NCBI GenBank assembly: GCA_964487255.1
Contig: CAZAQV010000011.1
Coordinates: 123,268 to 187,267 of the forward strand
Direction: 5' to 3'
Origin: CAZAQV01 sp964487255
GTDB lineage: Bacteria; Myxococcota_A; Polyangia; Polyangiales; CAZAQV01
DNA: 64,000 bases
Shown here: one piece after another, positions 44,956-53,413 of the stretch
How positions within the stretch are numbered: the stretch's first letter is position 1
Layout of the letters: each line of letters opens with the position of its first letter
Translations under genes and position numbers: made by a program
The notes under the pieces: model-generated
The model's database searches: none
Told to the model about the DNA's origin: nothing
The model's input: the letters and a program-made list of their open reading frames with translations, nothing else

Positions 44956-45021
44956 GCACGAAAAGCAGAGACGAAGCTCGCTGTTTTTGGTGGCCCGATC
45001 GGAAAGTTCATCCGACGTCAA

Positions 45022-45225
45022 ATGGCCAACTCGATGGACGAATTGGGCGAGTTCGCCGGCGAAACGGTCGCGCAGACGATGGGGGTAGGAGAGCCCGACA
45101 AGCCCTACCTCTACAATCTCGTGATCACGGGCGACGACGTTCGTATCGCACGGCCGGAAAACCGAAGCGCAAAGGTCGTCGCCCACGCCTTCGACAACAC
45201 CGTCCTCAAAGCCAGTGGAGGCTAA
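45022..45225 (+). pseudogene. Gene fragment, possibly 5'-truncated
   Basis: 67 residues from ATG 45022. The protein-like sequence in this frame continues upstream without a start (TKLAVFGGPIGKFIRRQM) to the stop of the preceding gene, so an original N-terminus appears lost. The acidic segment EPDKPYLYNLVITGDDVRIA looks like a real domain end. Its last 20 bp overlap the end of a minus-strand broken gene. Family unknown. Confidence 0.4.
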
Positions 45226-45506
45226 CCGCTGCGATACGCAGGACTTCGGCTTCAGAACGCGCGTTGAGTTCGATGCCCTGGAAGTCGGGCAGTTTTTTGG
45301 ATTTGCGGATCGCGTCAACGACCGCCTCAAGTTCGCGCGGTAGACGCTCCCCCACAACGAGGAGCGAGGGCTTTTTGATCACGAGCGCTGGCAAAAGCTC
45401 GGCGATTCTCGGTTCGGCCTTCGACGCCCAAACAGCGTCTCGCCCACGAATGGGCCGTCGGTGAACGCCGCTTGCGCTTGGCATTTTCGATCAGTGTCTG
45501 GTTCAT
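45206..45506 (-). pseudogene. Frameshifted small gene (second of a decayed pair)
   Basis: The ATG at 45506 overlaps the stop of the upstream broken gene (ATGA) and opens MNQTLIENAKRKR. Within about 30 codons the protein-like signal moves to the frame that ends at 45206 (ELLPALVIKKPSLLVVGERL ... LRIAAVSLHWL). One single-base shift between about 45430 and 45460 would restore a protein of about 100 residues. Family unknown. An assembly error is the alternative to true decay. Confidence 0.5.
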
Positions 45507-45829
45507 CCTAGCAAGGCCTCCAGGTTCACCTTGTACCTGTCCGCAAGCTTGAAGAACCGGTCGGATGCACCTTCCGCAATGAACTCGGTGAGTAGAGGGC
45601 GGTTCTTTTCCGGCGCCTTGATCGCTTTTGCGATAAACACGAAATCGGCTTCGGCGATGAAGCCCTCCACAAACTCGCCTGAGAAGACTTTGTCTCACTT
45701 GGTCTCTTTGGGCATCCACGCCTCGTGGCCGAGCGGATCAAGCTGCCGCCCAAGTCGGCTCACCAGCTCCGCAAACTTTTCTTGAACGGGGTAGTCGAAG
45801 TTTGCGGATGTGGGGACGGTCTTCGTCAT
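45503..45829 (-). pseudogene. Small gene interrupted by an in-frame TGA
   Basis: From ATG 45829 the frame reads MTKTVPTSANFDYPVQEKF..., meets TGA at 45695-45697, and continues in the same frame with an equally protein-like sequence (DKVFSGEFVEGFIAEADF ... RYKVNLEALLG) to the stop at 45503. The total would be 108 residues. The simplest reading is a Trp codon TGG mutated to TGA. Its stop overlaps the ATG of the next broken gene, so this was a two-gene coupled cassette. Family unknown. Confidence 0.6.
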
Positions 45830-45919
45830 TTCGTCTTTTGTGGTGGTATCGAAATGACGAAAAGAAGAAGATCGTCCCGCTGCTTCTGCTCATGGCGGGT
45901 GGGGCGGAGGTCCGTGGCT

Positions 45920-45948
45920 TTGACGGGCGGCGCGGTTTTGACTAGAGC
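45920..45948 (+). promoter_or_regulatory. Sigma-70-type promoter giving leaderless astacin mRNA
   Basis: TTGACG (45920-45925), 17-bp spacer, TAGAGC (45943-45948), then 6 nt to GTG 45955. Transcription would begin at the start codon, which supports GTG 45955 as the real start. Confidence 0.6.
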
Positions 45949-45954
45949 ACTCAG

Positions 45955-47691
45955 GTGCTGATTGTCGCCCACAGATTGCTGCGCCCGCTAACCCTACCAT
46001 TCGCTGCGATATGTTTGTTGCTGCCTGGATGCATGGGTGGGGGAATGCTCGACGGTCAACCTGGCGAAGTTGGCTACCTGACGTGGAACGGTGAGCAAAT
46101 TCCCGTCGAGTACACGCGAGATCAGTTTGGCGATGCGATCATCGCTGGTGACATCGTTGTTACGGAACTGTTGCGCACTGAATCGCAGACGGAGGCGACA
46201 CCAGAGATCGCCAGCACGGAGCAAGCGCTGCACGTGTATCCAAACCACCTGTGGCCCAATCGCGTCATCCCCTACACGCTGAATGCCGTTGCGAATCGGG
46301 AGGTGATCTTCGAGGCCATGGCGCACTGGACACAGGAGGCTGGTTTCACCTTCGTACCTCGCACGCGCGAAACCTCATACATGGAGTTTAGGGGAGCCGC
46401 TTCGGGGGGGTGCACGGGTACGCTCGGTCGACAAAGCTCGGCAAGTTACGTGACCCTGGGTCCTACCTGTTATGACGCGAGTGTCGTGATTCACGAAATC
46501 GGACACGTGGTGAGCTTGTGGCATGAACATTCGCGTGCCGATCGCGACCAATACGTACAGATACATTGGCAAAATATCGCAAACGACGCGGTGTCGAACT
46601 TTGAGCTGCGGACGCCCGGTGAAGTGATCGGACGGTATGACTTTGGATCGGTCATGCATTACGGCCCGCATACTTTTTCCACCAATGGTGAGCCAACGAT
46701 TACGCGTCTCAACGGCTCGGTTGAGGTCGGGGGCTCGCGCCTGACCTCGCTCACCGCGAAGCAGATTGACAAGCTCTACGCACGGGTCGATGGTTGTTCG
46801 CAAGTGCGGCGTCTGTCGGGTGATACGCGGCACACCACTGCGGTGGCCATTTCGCGTGACGCATTTATGTCTGCGACCCATGCGGTGATCGTCAGTGGTG
46901 CAGATTCTGCCCAAATCGACGCCGTGACGGCCGCACCCTTGGCGCGAGCCTACGGCGGGCCCGTCCTGCTGTCGAACTCGGACCACGTTCCTTCAGAGGT
47001 GTTGCAGGAGCTTCGACGTCTGGGCGTGACAAATGTTTTCGTCGTTGGCGGACCCGGGGTGGTCAGTGATCAAGTTGTGGTGCAGCTCCGGGCGCAGGGA
47101 TACGCCGTACGCCGCGTTTCAGGTGCGACTCGCTTTGGGACTGCCTCTGCCGTCGCATCGTCGGTTGATACCCTGGGTGATGTTTCGTCTGCCTTTGTCG
47201 TGTCTGGCTATGCGATGGCGGATGCGGTGGTTGCATCCGCCGCAGGCGCAGCCTTATACATGCCGGTCTTGCTGGTCTCGCCCGACGGCATTCCTGAAGA
47301 GACTGCCCAGGCGCTCTCTGATCTGGGCATTCGCGAAACCATTGTGATCGGTGGCCCGGCGGTTGTGAGCGAGGCGGTTTTTTCGAAGTTGCCTGGTGCG
47401 AGACGGATATCGGGTGCGGATCGATATGCGACAGCTCTAAAGCTTGCCACGTTCGTCAACGATCAAATCGGAGCCGACGATGCGCTTATGGCGCGTGGTG
47501 ACAAGTTTGTAGACGCGATTGTGGGAGGAGCGCTCGGGCGCCCGATGCTGCTCACATCTAGCGATAACCTCTCGGGTGCAGCTGCAAAATTCTTGCGTAC
47601 AAGGCGACCGACTCAGGTCGGCTTGCTCGGAGGTCACGGCGCGCTCTCTTTGCGCGTCGAGAACCAAGCCTGCTTCACAATCGGAAACTGA
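45955..47691 (+). CDS. Astacin-type metalloprotease lipoprotein with three CWB2 repeats
   Basis: 578 residues. The signal ends in LLPGC (Cys near residue 24). The catalytic domain is astacin-like (M12A, about 75-265): zinc motif HEIGHVVSLWHEH beginning at His180 and the Met-turn SVMHYG. Then come three cell-wall-binding type 2 repeats (about 265-570), each opening with a VRRLSGDTR / VRRVSGATR / ARRISGADR motif and a VxVVGGPGVV-like core. CWB2 repeats (PF04122) anchor proteins to cell-wall polymers in Gram-positives such as Clostridioides; here they follow a protease on a lipid anchor. It is likely secreted or surface-exposed. The GTG start is supported by a leaderless promoter. The upstream region is decayed. 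Confidence 0.88.
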   Translation: MLIVAHRLLRPLTLPFAAICLLLPGCMGGGMLDGQPGEVGYLTWNGEQIPVEYTRDQFGDAIIAGDIVVTELLRTESQTEATPEIASTEQALHVYPNHLWPNRVIPYTLNAVANREVIFEAMAHWTQEAGFTFVPRTRETSYMEFRGAASGGCTGTLGRQSSASYVTLGPTCYDASVVIHEIGHVVSLWHEHSRADRDQYVQIHWQNIANDAVSNFELRTPGEVIGRYDFGSVMHYGPHTFSTNGEPTITRLNGSVEVGGSRLTSLTAKQIDKLYARVDGCSQVRRLSGDTRHTTAVAISRDAFMSATHAVIVSGADSAQIDAVTAAPLARAYGGPVLLSNSDHVPSEVLQELRRLGVTNVFVVGGPGVVSDQVVVQLRAQGYAVRRVSGATRFGTASAVASSVDTLGDVSSAFVVSGYAMADAVVASAAGAALYMPVLLVSPDGIPEETAQALSDLGIRETIVIGGPAVVSEAVFSKLPGARRISGADRYATALKLATFVNDQIGADDALMARGDKFVDAIVGGALGRPMLLTSSDNLSGAAAKFLRTRRPTQVGLLGGHGALSLRVENQACFTIGN

Positions 47692-47707
47692 AGAGGATCG
47701 TCCCCTT

Positions 47708-47895
47708 CATCACCGCGCGGCCAACGCCACCGAATAGAGGGAATCCCTTGCTGTGCTCTGCTTGCCGGCTCTTCGCGGCTACGCGTCGCAAGCATTGATT
47801 TGCAGGTAGCAAATCAGCTTGCTTTGGCTGTGTACGCTCATCGCGGACATCACCGCGCGTCCAACGCCACCGAATAGAGGGAATCCCTTGCTGTG
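47708..47895. repeat. 48-bp direct duplication flanking a palindromic repeat
   Basis: Positions 47708-47755 and 47848-47895 are identical over 48 bp except one base (CATCACCGCGCG[G/T]CCAACG...). The right copy is the 3' end and stop of the SMP-30-like gene; the left copy is a non-coding duplicate. Between them lies one complete palindromic repeat unit (47767-47846). Confidence 0.85.
47767..47846. repeat. Palindromic intergenic repeat, copy D
   Basis: The core GATTTGC-aggta-GCAAATC is at 47797-47815, flanked by GGCTCTTCGCGGCTACGCG and ACGCTCATCGCGG. It has the same orientation as the 37.8-kb copies and is inserted between the two halves of the 48-bp duplication. Confidence 0.8.
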
Positions 47896-48914
47896 ATGTA
47901 GAGGGTGCGGCCTTGGGCGCCACCGAAGGCGCAATTGGCGGGGCGCTTGGGGACGTTGATCTTGCCCCACGAAGAGCCGTCCGCGGCGAACACCGCGATG
48001 CCGCCCGTGGTCGTCACATAAAGGTTGCCGCGACTGTCGACCGTCATGCCGTCGGGGCTATCGACGTCGGCAAACTTGGTCGGCGCCTCAAGGCTGCCGT
48101 CGGGCAGGATGCGATGGACGCGCACCACGTCGGCGCGATTGTCCGCGACGTAGAGAAACATCTCGTGCGGGGAGAGCGCGATTCCATTGGGGTACTCGGT
48201 ATCGGCGTTGCCTTCCCAGACCGCAACGAGCTTCGCGTCATCGTGCGCCCGATAGAACACGCCGTTGAACTGGATTTCCCGCGCGTCCGCGTTTGGTAGC
48301 CCGTAGGGCGGGTCGGTGAAATAAACATCACCCGCGCTCGTTGCGACGAGATCGTTGGGCGAGTTGAGCGCGTTGCCGGCCCACGCTTCGGCGAAGGTCG
48401 ATTCGGCACCTTCGGGCGAACGTTGCGTGATCTTGCGACCGTTTTGCTCGCAGATCAGGAGCGTTCCGTCAGGCATAAACGCCATGCCGTTTCCGTTTTG
48501 CGTGTTGGTGCGAAACGGCTCGATGGTGCTCGGCGGTGTGAGTTTCATGGTGCGCCCTTGGCTCGGGTCGTTAAAAACCATGTCGCTAAAGAGCAGCGTG
48601 CCGCTCGCCTCGTCCCAAACCGGGCCCTCGGTGAACGAAAAATTATCGTCGATGAGTGTGGCCTCGCCGATGCCGTCGAGCGGGTTGGTGTCCGAGACGC
48701 CCGAGTCCGGGTCGATCATCCCGTCGCGGTTAACCCTTGCATCGGGCGCCCCATCGCGCAAAAGCCGCGCATCGGTGGCCGCATCCCTTCCGGGGCGGGC
48801 ATCGGAAGCGCTATCGCGCGCGGAAGCGTCACCAGGTATGCCTCCCGGCTGGTCGTTGCTGCAAGCACACAGTGCGAGCAGAACGAAGAGGGTGATGAGA
48901 TGCCTCGGACGCAT
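47850..48914 (-). CDS. SMP-30/gluconolactonase-like lipoprotein
   Basis: 354 residues. The lipobox is LCAC (Cys near residue 18), followed by an Asp/Ala/Arg-rich linker (about 25-75). A six-bladed SMP-30/LRE-like propeller then follows: FTEGPVWDEASGTLLFSD near residue 90 carries the metal Glu, with NSPNDLVATSAGDVYFTDPPYG and NGIALSPHEMFLYVADN as later metal-site blocks. Relatives hydrolyse sugar lactones or phosphotriesters with a divalent metal; substrate unknown. TAAGGT ends 6 nt before the ATG, a leaderless-type promoter. A duplicate of its last 48 bp lies downstream. Confidence 0.88.
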   Translation of the reverse strand: MRPRHLITLFVLLALCACSNDQPGGIPGDASARDSASDARPGRDAATDARLLRDGAPDARVNRDGMIDPDSGVSDTNPLDGIGEATLIDDNFSFTEGPVWDEASGTLLFSDMVFNDPSQGRTMKLTPPSTIEPFRTNTQNGNGMAFMPDGTLLICEQNGRKITQRSPEGAESTFAEAWAGNALNSPNDLVATSAGDVYFTDPPYGLPNADAREIQFNGVFYRAHDDAKLVAVWEGNADTEYPNGIALSPHEMFLYVADNRADVVRVHRILPDGSLEAPTKFADVDSPDGMTVDSRGNLYVTTTGGIAVFAADGSSWGKINVPKRPANCAFGGAQGRTLYITARDSLYSVALDAR

Positions 48915-48970
48915 GTTTGAACCTTAGCAGGTTGCAGCAGCCTATCGTTGGAGGTCCCGGCTTCGACACC

Positions 48971-50803
48971 CTACCACCCCATGTCGCGCAATACGTCTGC
49001 CGCGCTTCTTGTATCGACCGGTTTTTCGATACCTGGAGGCAGCGCATCCTTATCCAGTACCACGATCGAGTCCGGGTCGACGCCCATCTCGATGAGTTGT
49101 GCTTTGGCGTTTTCGGTCATGCCTGGTGGAGGCTGGTAGTGGCCACTGTTGTTGTTGATGTACACGGTGCCATCGACTTCCCAGATGTGTCCCGCGGCCG
49201 CCACGGGATCACCAGCTAAAAAGGACGAGTGGTGAAAAGCGCCGACCTCGGCATCGCTGCTTACGAAAAAACCTCCCCGACCGTCCATGACATAGATATA
49301 CCCCTCCGGATTGGGGGTCTCCGAGATGGGGAAAAAACCATCGTGAAGAGAACCGTCGCGGACCTCCATCGCGTAGATGCTGCGATCCTCGGGTGTTTCG
49401 AAGTAAGTTACGTAGCTGCTTTCGGATGCATGGCGAGGGTCCATTGCGATGGTCGGATAGACTTCGCCAAGGTCCGCGTTGGGGGCCCTCAACGGTGAAG
49501 AGCCGTCCGGCATGGGTTTGCGGCGGACTCCCGGTGGCGCGCTCGCTTGCAGCGCGTCAAGTTGTGGCGCGAGCTCATCGACGCCGATGACGGAGACCGC
49601 GGGGGTGGCGTTGGCGTGCAACACGTCGTCGGTCTGCGACGAATAGATTTCGTCGAGCAGCTGCGATGTTTCCTCTGCGCTCAGCGTACGTGCATCGAGC
49701 GCATTGATCTCGTCGAGTAGCCGCGACGCTTCATCCGCACTGAGCGGCGGCATGTCCAAGCTGCCCTGAGGGGACAGTGGCAATCGCATGCCAAGCACAG
49801 CAGCTCGCGCCGCGGCGATGTTGCTCGAGACAAACGTTGCGGGTCGTGTGGCCGCTAACGCCGCCCTGGTAGCCGCAGCCTGGCTTGCAACCAACGCGCC
49901 TGGACGCGTGGCAACCAGAGCGCTACGCGCAGGAGCGGTGACGACCTGCCCAGCTCCTACCCAGGTGGCTGCTTCGGTGACGCCCTGCACGCACGCGGCA
50001 CTGTCGCCCGCCGCGAAGCACGTCTTAAAGTTGTCGGCCATCTGCTGAAACATGCAGCTCGGGCACTCACGGACGCTGTCGTAGATGTCGTCCCAGTTGC
50101 GCGGATTGGCGACGGTCGCGAGACCCCGCGCGCTTTCAACGACGAAACTGCCCAACGCTTCGCCGGGATCCAACGCCTCGGAATAATCCCACTCACCCGT
50201 TCGAAATCCGTGGACGGTGGCTTCTCCAGTCTCGATCAAAGTCGCTGTCACAATCGCAGCCGCGACGCCTGCAACCGCGGCCACAGCGAGTCCAACCGGC
50301 GCTGCGACGACAAGTGCGACTGTGACGGCCACTGCTGCACCGACGATTGCCGCGCCTTTGAGGATGTTGCCCCACGGAACGCCACCGCCGAACAAACGAA
50401 ACCCACCGAACAGTCCACCGCCCGATCCAGCATCCACGCTGGCTCCATAAACGAGCGCCACCGCCTCGGCGTCGTCGACACTGCGGCTGCCGCGTGAAGG
50501 CTCGCGTAGCGCGGTCGCTTCGACAGTGCCGGCGTGTTGCGAGCTGCCGACCGTCGACAACTCCGACGCGTTGCTACCTAGCGGCTGCATCGCGTATGTG
50601 CCCTCGTCAAAAGTGGGGGTGGGCTCCCCGCCATACGCGTCGTTTGAAAGCGCTGTCGGTTCGCTTTCGACTGTCCCCGTGGTCACATCCCCAAGGCTTG
50701 TGCCCAGGCCCGACAGACTTGAAATCACCACGGCGCCTACCACGACGGTCAGCGCGACTTGTTGAGAAGAGGTCGTGCCTCTTTGGTCGCGTATCAGCGA
50801 CAT
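48971..50803 (-). CDS. Flp-pilin-headed, polymorphic-toxin-like protein
   Basis: 610 residues. The N-terminus MSLIRDQRGTTSSQQVALTVVVGAVV aligns with Flp/Tad prepilins (RDxxGATAIEYGLI), with cleavage expected after Gly and Gln replacing the usual Glu at +5. A Ser/Thr-rich linker follows, then Gly-rich and hydrophobic segments (about 130-200), and a long Ala-rich middle with two repeats of the SADEASRLLDEINAL type (about 350-390). The C-terminal ~150 residues (SYVTYFETPEDRSIYAMEV, FHHSSFLAGDPVAAAGHIWEV, NNNSGHYQPPPGM) resemble toxin-terminal modules I have seen in polymorphic toxins; this is from memory. No immunity gene is obvious next to it. GGGAGGA precedes the ATG. Confidence 0.72.
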   Translation of the reverse strand: MSLIRDQRGTTSSQQVALTVVVGAVVISSLSGLGTSLGDVTTGTVESEPTALSNDAYGGEPTPTFDEGTYAMQPLGSNASELSTVGSSQHAGTVEATALREPSRGSRSVDDAEAVALVYGASVDAGSGGGLFGGFRLFGGGVPWGNILKGAAIVGAAVAVTVALVVAAPVGLAVAAVAGVAAAIVTATLIETGEATVHGFRTGEWDYSEALDPGEALGSFVVESARGLATVANPRNWDDIYDSVRECPSCMFQQMADNFKTCFAAGDSAACVQGVTEAATWVGAGQVVTAPARSALVATRPGALVASQAAATRAALAATRPATFVSSNIAAARAAVLGMRLPLSPQGSLDMPPLSADEASRLLDEINALDARTLSAEETSQLLDEIYSSQTDDVLHANATPAVSVIGVDELAPQLDALQASAPPGVRRKPMPDGSSPLRAPNADLGEVYPTIAMDPRHASESSYVTYFETPEDRSIYAMEVRDGSLHDGFFPISETPNPEGYIYVMDGRGGFFVSSDAEVGAFHHSSFLAGDPVAAAGHIWEVDGTVYINNNSGHYQPPPGMTENAKAQLIEMGVDPDSIVVLDKDALPPGIEKPVDTRSAADVLRDMGW

Positions 50804-50923
50804 CCCTTCATTCCTCCCAAGATCAGTGTGCCAAGCGTTTATAAAATTGCAATGCCACGGTGAAATTTTGGTCGTACAGGAACCTGCATCTGGCTCGGCG
50901 AGTAGGTTGGCTAACGGAGGGCG

Positions 50924-51856
50924 CTACTTGGCGACTTTGCCGTTGGTCTCTTTGGCGTCGACCTGCGGCGTGGCTTGTTTGCCGTTCTTTTTGCTCTCAC
51001 TCGCGTCGGTCTTCGGGGAGGTTTTCTTCGCGGGCGCCTTTTTGGCCTTCTTGTTGCGCGCGCGGCGAAACACGATGAAGGAAAGGTCGTCGAGCTTGCC
51101 GGCGTTTTCGTTTTCAACACTGGCCGCCATGCGCTTACTCGTCGCCTCGACCAGGGCGGACACGGCTTGGCTGAGTTCACCCCGACGTGCGGTGTTGATG
51201 ATCTCGTCGATGTGCAGGTTGTCGAAGAGGCCGTCCGAGCCGAGCACGAGCGTGTCGTAGGGGTCAAGCTTGAGGGTGGGGCCAATTTCGAGCCGCATTT
51301 CGTTGGTGCCGACCAGGTTCGACACGATGTGTCGGTCCTCGTGGGTCATCGCTTCTTTTTCGTTGATAATGCCCGCTTCGACGGCGTAACCCACCGGCGA
51401 GTGCGGCACGGTCAGCAGCTTGCACTTGCCGCGCAGGCCCGTCACCAAGGTCATCGAGTCCCCCGCGTGGTAGGTCCGTAGCTCGCCGTTGTCGATCTCC
51501 ACCACCGAAAGCGTCGTGGCGGCACCGATTCCGAGCTCGAGTACGCCTTTGTTGGCAGCATCGAAGCCATCGAGCACACCGGTACGCAAGGTGCCCCCGT
51601 TCTCGAGCGCCTTCTTAAGGGCCGAGCCGAGCTTCTTGACCGCCACGCGCGAGGCCTGCTCACCGCCGGGCATGCCGCCAGCACCGTCCGCCACGGCAAA
51701 GACGGCGCGGCCATCGCCGCAATCGAAGACGGCGGCGGCGTCCTCGTTGTGGTCGTGTCCGGGGCAACGTCTCGAAAACGCGCATAGGGTCCCCGCGCTC
51801 CACTCGTGGGTCTCGGCGGTCTCCATATTCGCATCGAGATACCAATACGCGTTCAC
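50924..51856 (-). CDS. PP2C-type protein phosphatase
   Basis: 310 residues. PPM motifs are present: GHDHNEDAAAVF (first metal Asp), VADGAGGMPGGEQAS (DGxxG), HAGDSMTLV, LGSDGLFDNL and DDLSFIVF. It dephosphorylates Ser/Thr on proteins using Mn2+/Mg2+. The last ~45 residues are a Lys/Ala/Thr-rich tail (KKAKKAPAKKTSPKT...), unusual for PP2C and possibly a DNA- or membrane-binding extension. The start is GTG with AGGAG upstream. It lies 141 bp downstream of the zinc-ribbon kinase on the same strand, so it forms a plausible kinase/phosphatase pair. Confidence 0.9.
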   Translation of the reverse strand: MNAYWYLDANMETAETHEWSAGTLCAFSRRCPGHDHNEDAAAVFDCGDGRAVFAVADGAGGMPGGEQASRVAVKKLGSALKKALENGGTLRTGVLDGFDAANKGVLELGIGAATTLSVVEIDNGELRTYHAGDSMTLVTGLRGKCKLLTVPHSPVGYAVEAGIINEKEAMTHEDRHIVSNLVGTNEMRLEIGPTLKLDPYDTLVLGSDGLFDNLHIDEIINTARRGELSQAVSALVEATSKRMAASVENENAGKLDDLSFIVFRRARNKKAKKAPAKKTSPKTDASESKKNGKQATPQVDAKETNGKVAK

Positions 51857-51997
51857 CGCGCTGTGCTCCTGGCTCTTCGCCTAACGCTCGATTCGAAAGG
51901 CGGTGCTGGTAGCACAGCGTTTCTCGGTCTCGCTGGTCTCATCGCGTGGGTGAAACCACGCCGAAGCCTTTGGCGAAGGCGGGTGCCAGCCCCTAAA

Positions 51998-53317
51998 TCA
52001 GTAACGTCGACTGCACCAAGGGCAGAACGACCAAAAGTCCGGCAGCGCGCCCCAGCCGCAGCTCGAGCAGCGGTGGTCTGAGCCTTCGATGGCCCATTTA
52101 TGGCGAACTTTGGTTCGGCACCACGGGCAGTAGCGCATGAACGGCATGAGTTCTCCCTGGCAACGGGCATTCGCACAGTGCCGATCATAGCGAACGTCGC
52201 TATAAGTACGCGAAGAAACGGTGTCAAAAGCCGGCCCGTAGCACCAGGCGCAGTATTTCCAGTCGTTTTTTGCGCCTCTTTCGCAGCGACCGCAGCGTGA
52301 CGGGAAATTTACATCGCCGTCATGGACCTCACGCGTGTCGCCACACCAGGGGCAATGACGCATCGTTTCAGAGACAGGACCGCGGCATTTGGAGCAGTTG
52401 CTCTTGGCCTCGAGGAGGCGCCCGAACTGCTTCTGGAACTCGCGGAAACGAACGCTTTTCCACTGTACCTGCGACTTGCGCCCACTGGGCGGATGAGACT
52501 CGCGGGGTGGGGGGCGCAGCGAGCGCCGCGATGGGAGCAAGGCGCCCTTTTTGATGCGCAAAAACGCGTTGTAGAGCGCAACCCCGTCCTTGAAGCGGTC
52601 TTTTTCGCGCACCGCCAGGCAGCGCCGGAGCAAAGTGACGAACTCAGCGCTGACTGTACGCCTGAGTCGCTCGGAGCCCTCGTAGGGCCACTCGAAGGGC
52701 CACGTTGGCAGGTGGCCCGTGAGCATGCGGTAGACAAGAAGCCCGACCGAAAAGACATCGGAGCGCAGCGACGGCTTGCCCAGCGCTTGCTCGGGCGCAA
52801 TGTAGCCCACGGTGCCTGCGCCGGAAGCCAGATTGCCCCGCGTGCGCATCGAGACCTTGGCCAGACCAAAGTCGGTCAGCTTGAGGTGGTTGCCGTCGAA
52901 CATGATGATGTTGTCCGGCTTGATGTCGCAGTGGATGACCTTGTGCTCGTGCGCGTGTGCGATCGCGCTGAGGATCTGGTCGGCGTAGTCGAGTGCCGTG
53001 TTCACGGAGAGGCGAGAGCCGAGCCGGTCTGCCAAACTACGCTCGCCGAGCGGGTAGGCGATGACGAAATGGTCGTCGATGAAGCCCGCATTTTTGATCG
53101 CCATCACGTGCGGGTGATCGAGCTTGGCGTTGATGCGAACTTCGCGCAGCAAGTTCTCGAAATCATCGCCATCGAGCACATGCGTGTGCGGCAACTTGAG
53201 CGCGACGCGGATGCCTTCGATCGTATCTTGCGCCTGATAGACAGTGGAGAACCCACCTTCCGCCAAGCGTTTTTCGACTCGATATTTGCCGAGGTGTTGT
53301 CGTGCGCGCAGTTGCAT
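51998..53317 (-). CDS. Ser/Thr protein kinase fused to four zinc ribbons
   Basis: 439 residues from ATG 53317. The kinase domain covers about 8-265: loop AEGGFSTVYQAQD, catalytic lysine in VALKLPHTH, HCDIKPDN, DFGLAK, and APEQALG. The catalytic loop Arg of HRD is Cys, so it is a non-RD kinase. The C-terminal ~170 residues hold four CxxC...CPWC or CxWC zinc-ribbon pairs (CSKCRG/CPWCG, CGRCER/CAWCY, CANARC/CPWCR, CSSCGW/CPWCS). There is no TM segment, so it is cytoplasmic. Zinc ribbons suggest partner, nucleic acid or redox/zinc sensing. A PP2C gene follows. Confidence 0.87.
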   Translation of the reverse strand: MQLRARQHLGKYRVEKRLAEGGFSTVYQAQDTIEGIRVALKLPHTHVLDGDDFENLLREVRINAKLDHPHVMAIKNAGFIDDHFVIAYPLGERSLADRLGSRLSVNTALDYADQILSAIAHAHEHKVIHCDIKPDNIIMFDGNHLKLTDFGLAKVSMRTRGNLASGAGTVGYIAPEQALGKPSLRSDVFSVGLLVYRMLTGHLPTWPFEWPYEGSERLRRTVSAEFVTLLRRCLAVREKDRFKDGVALYNAFLRIKKGALLPSRRSLRPPPRESHPPSGRKSQVQWKSVRFREFQKQFGRLLEAKSNCSKCRGPVSETMRHCPWCGDTREVHDGDVNFPSRCGRCERGAKNDWKYCAWCYGPAFDTVSSRTYSDVRYDRHCANARCQGELMPFMRYCPWCRTKVRHKWAIEGSDHRCSSCGWGALPDFWSFCPWCSRRY

Positions 53318-53413
53318 TGTCGATTGAGGCAAGCCCCTTACTATTTGTGATCGCGGCGGAGGTTGCAATCGAATCGCTGGAAATATTTGTCGCGGTCGAT
53401 TGTTTGATGCCGA

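Noticed and set aside
45695..45697. Selenocysteine codon
   Set aside because: No convincing SECIS hairpin directly downstream; the partner gene is also frameshifted and the context fits a lost Trp codon.
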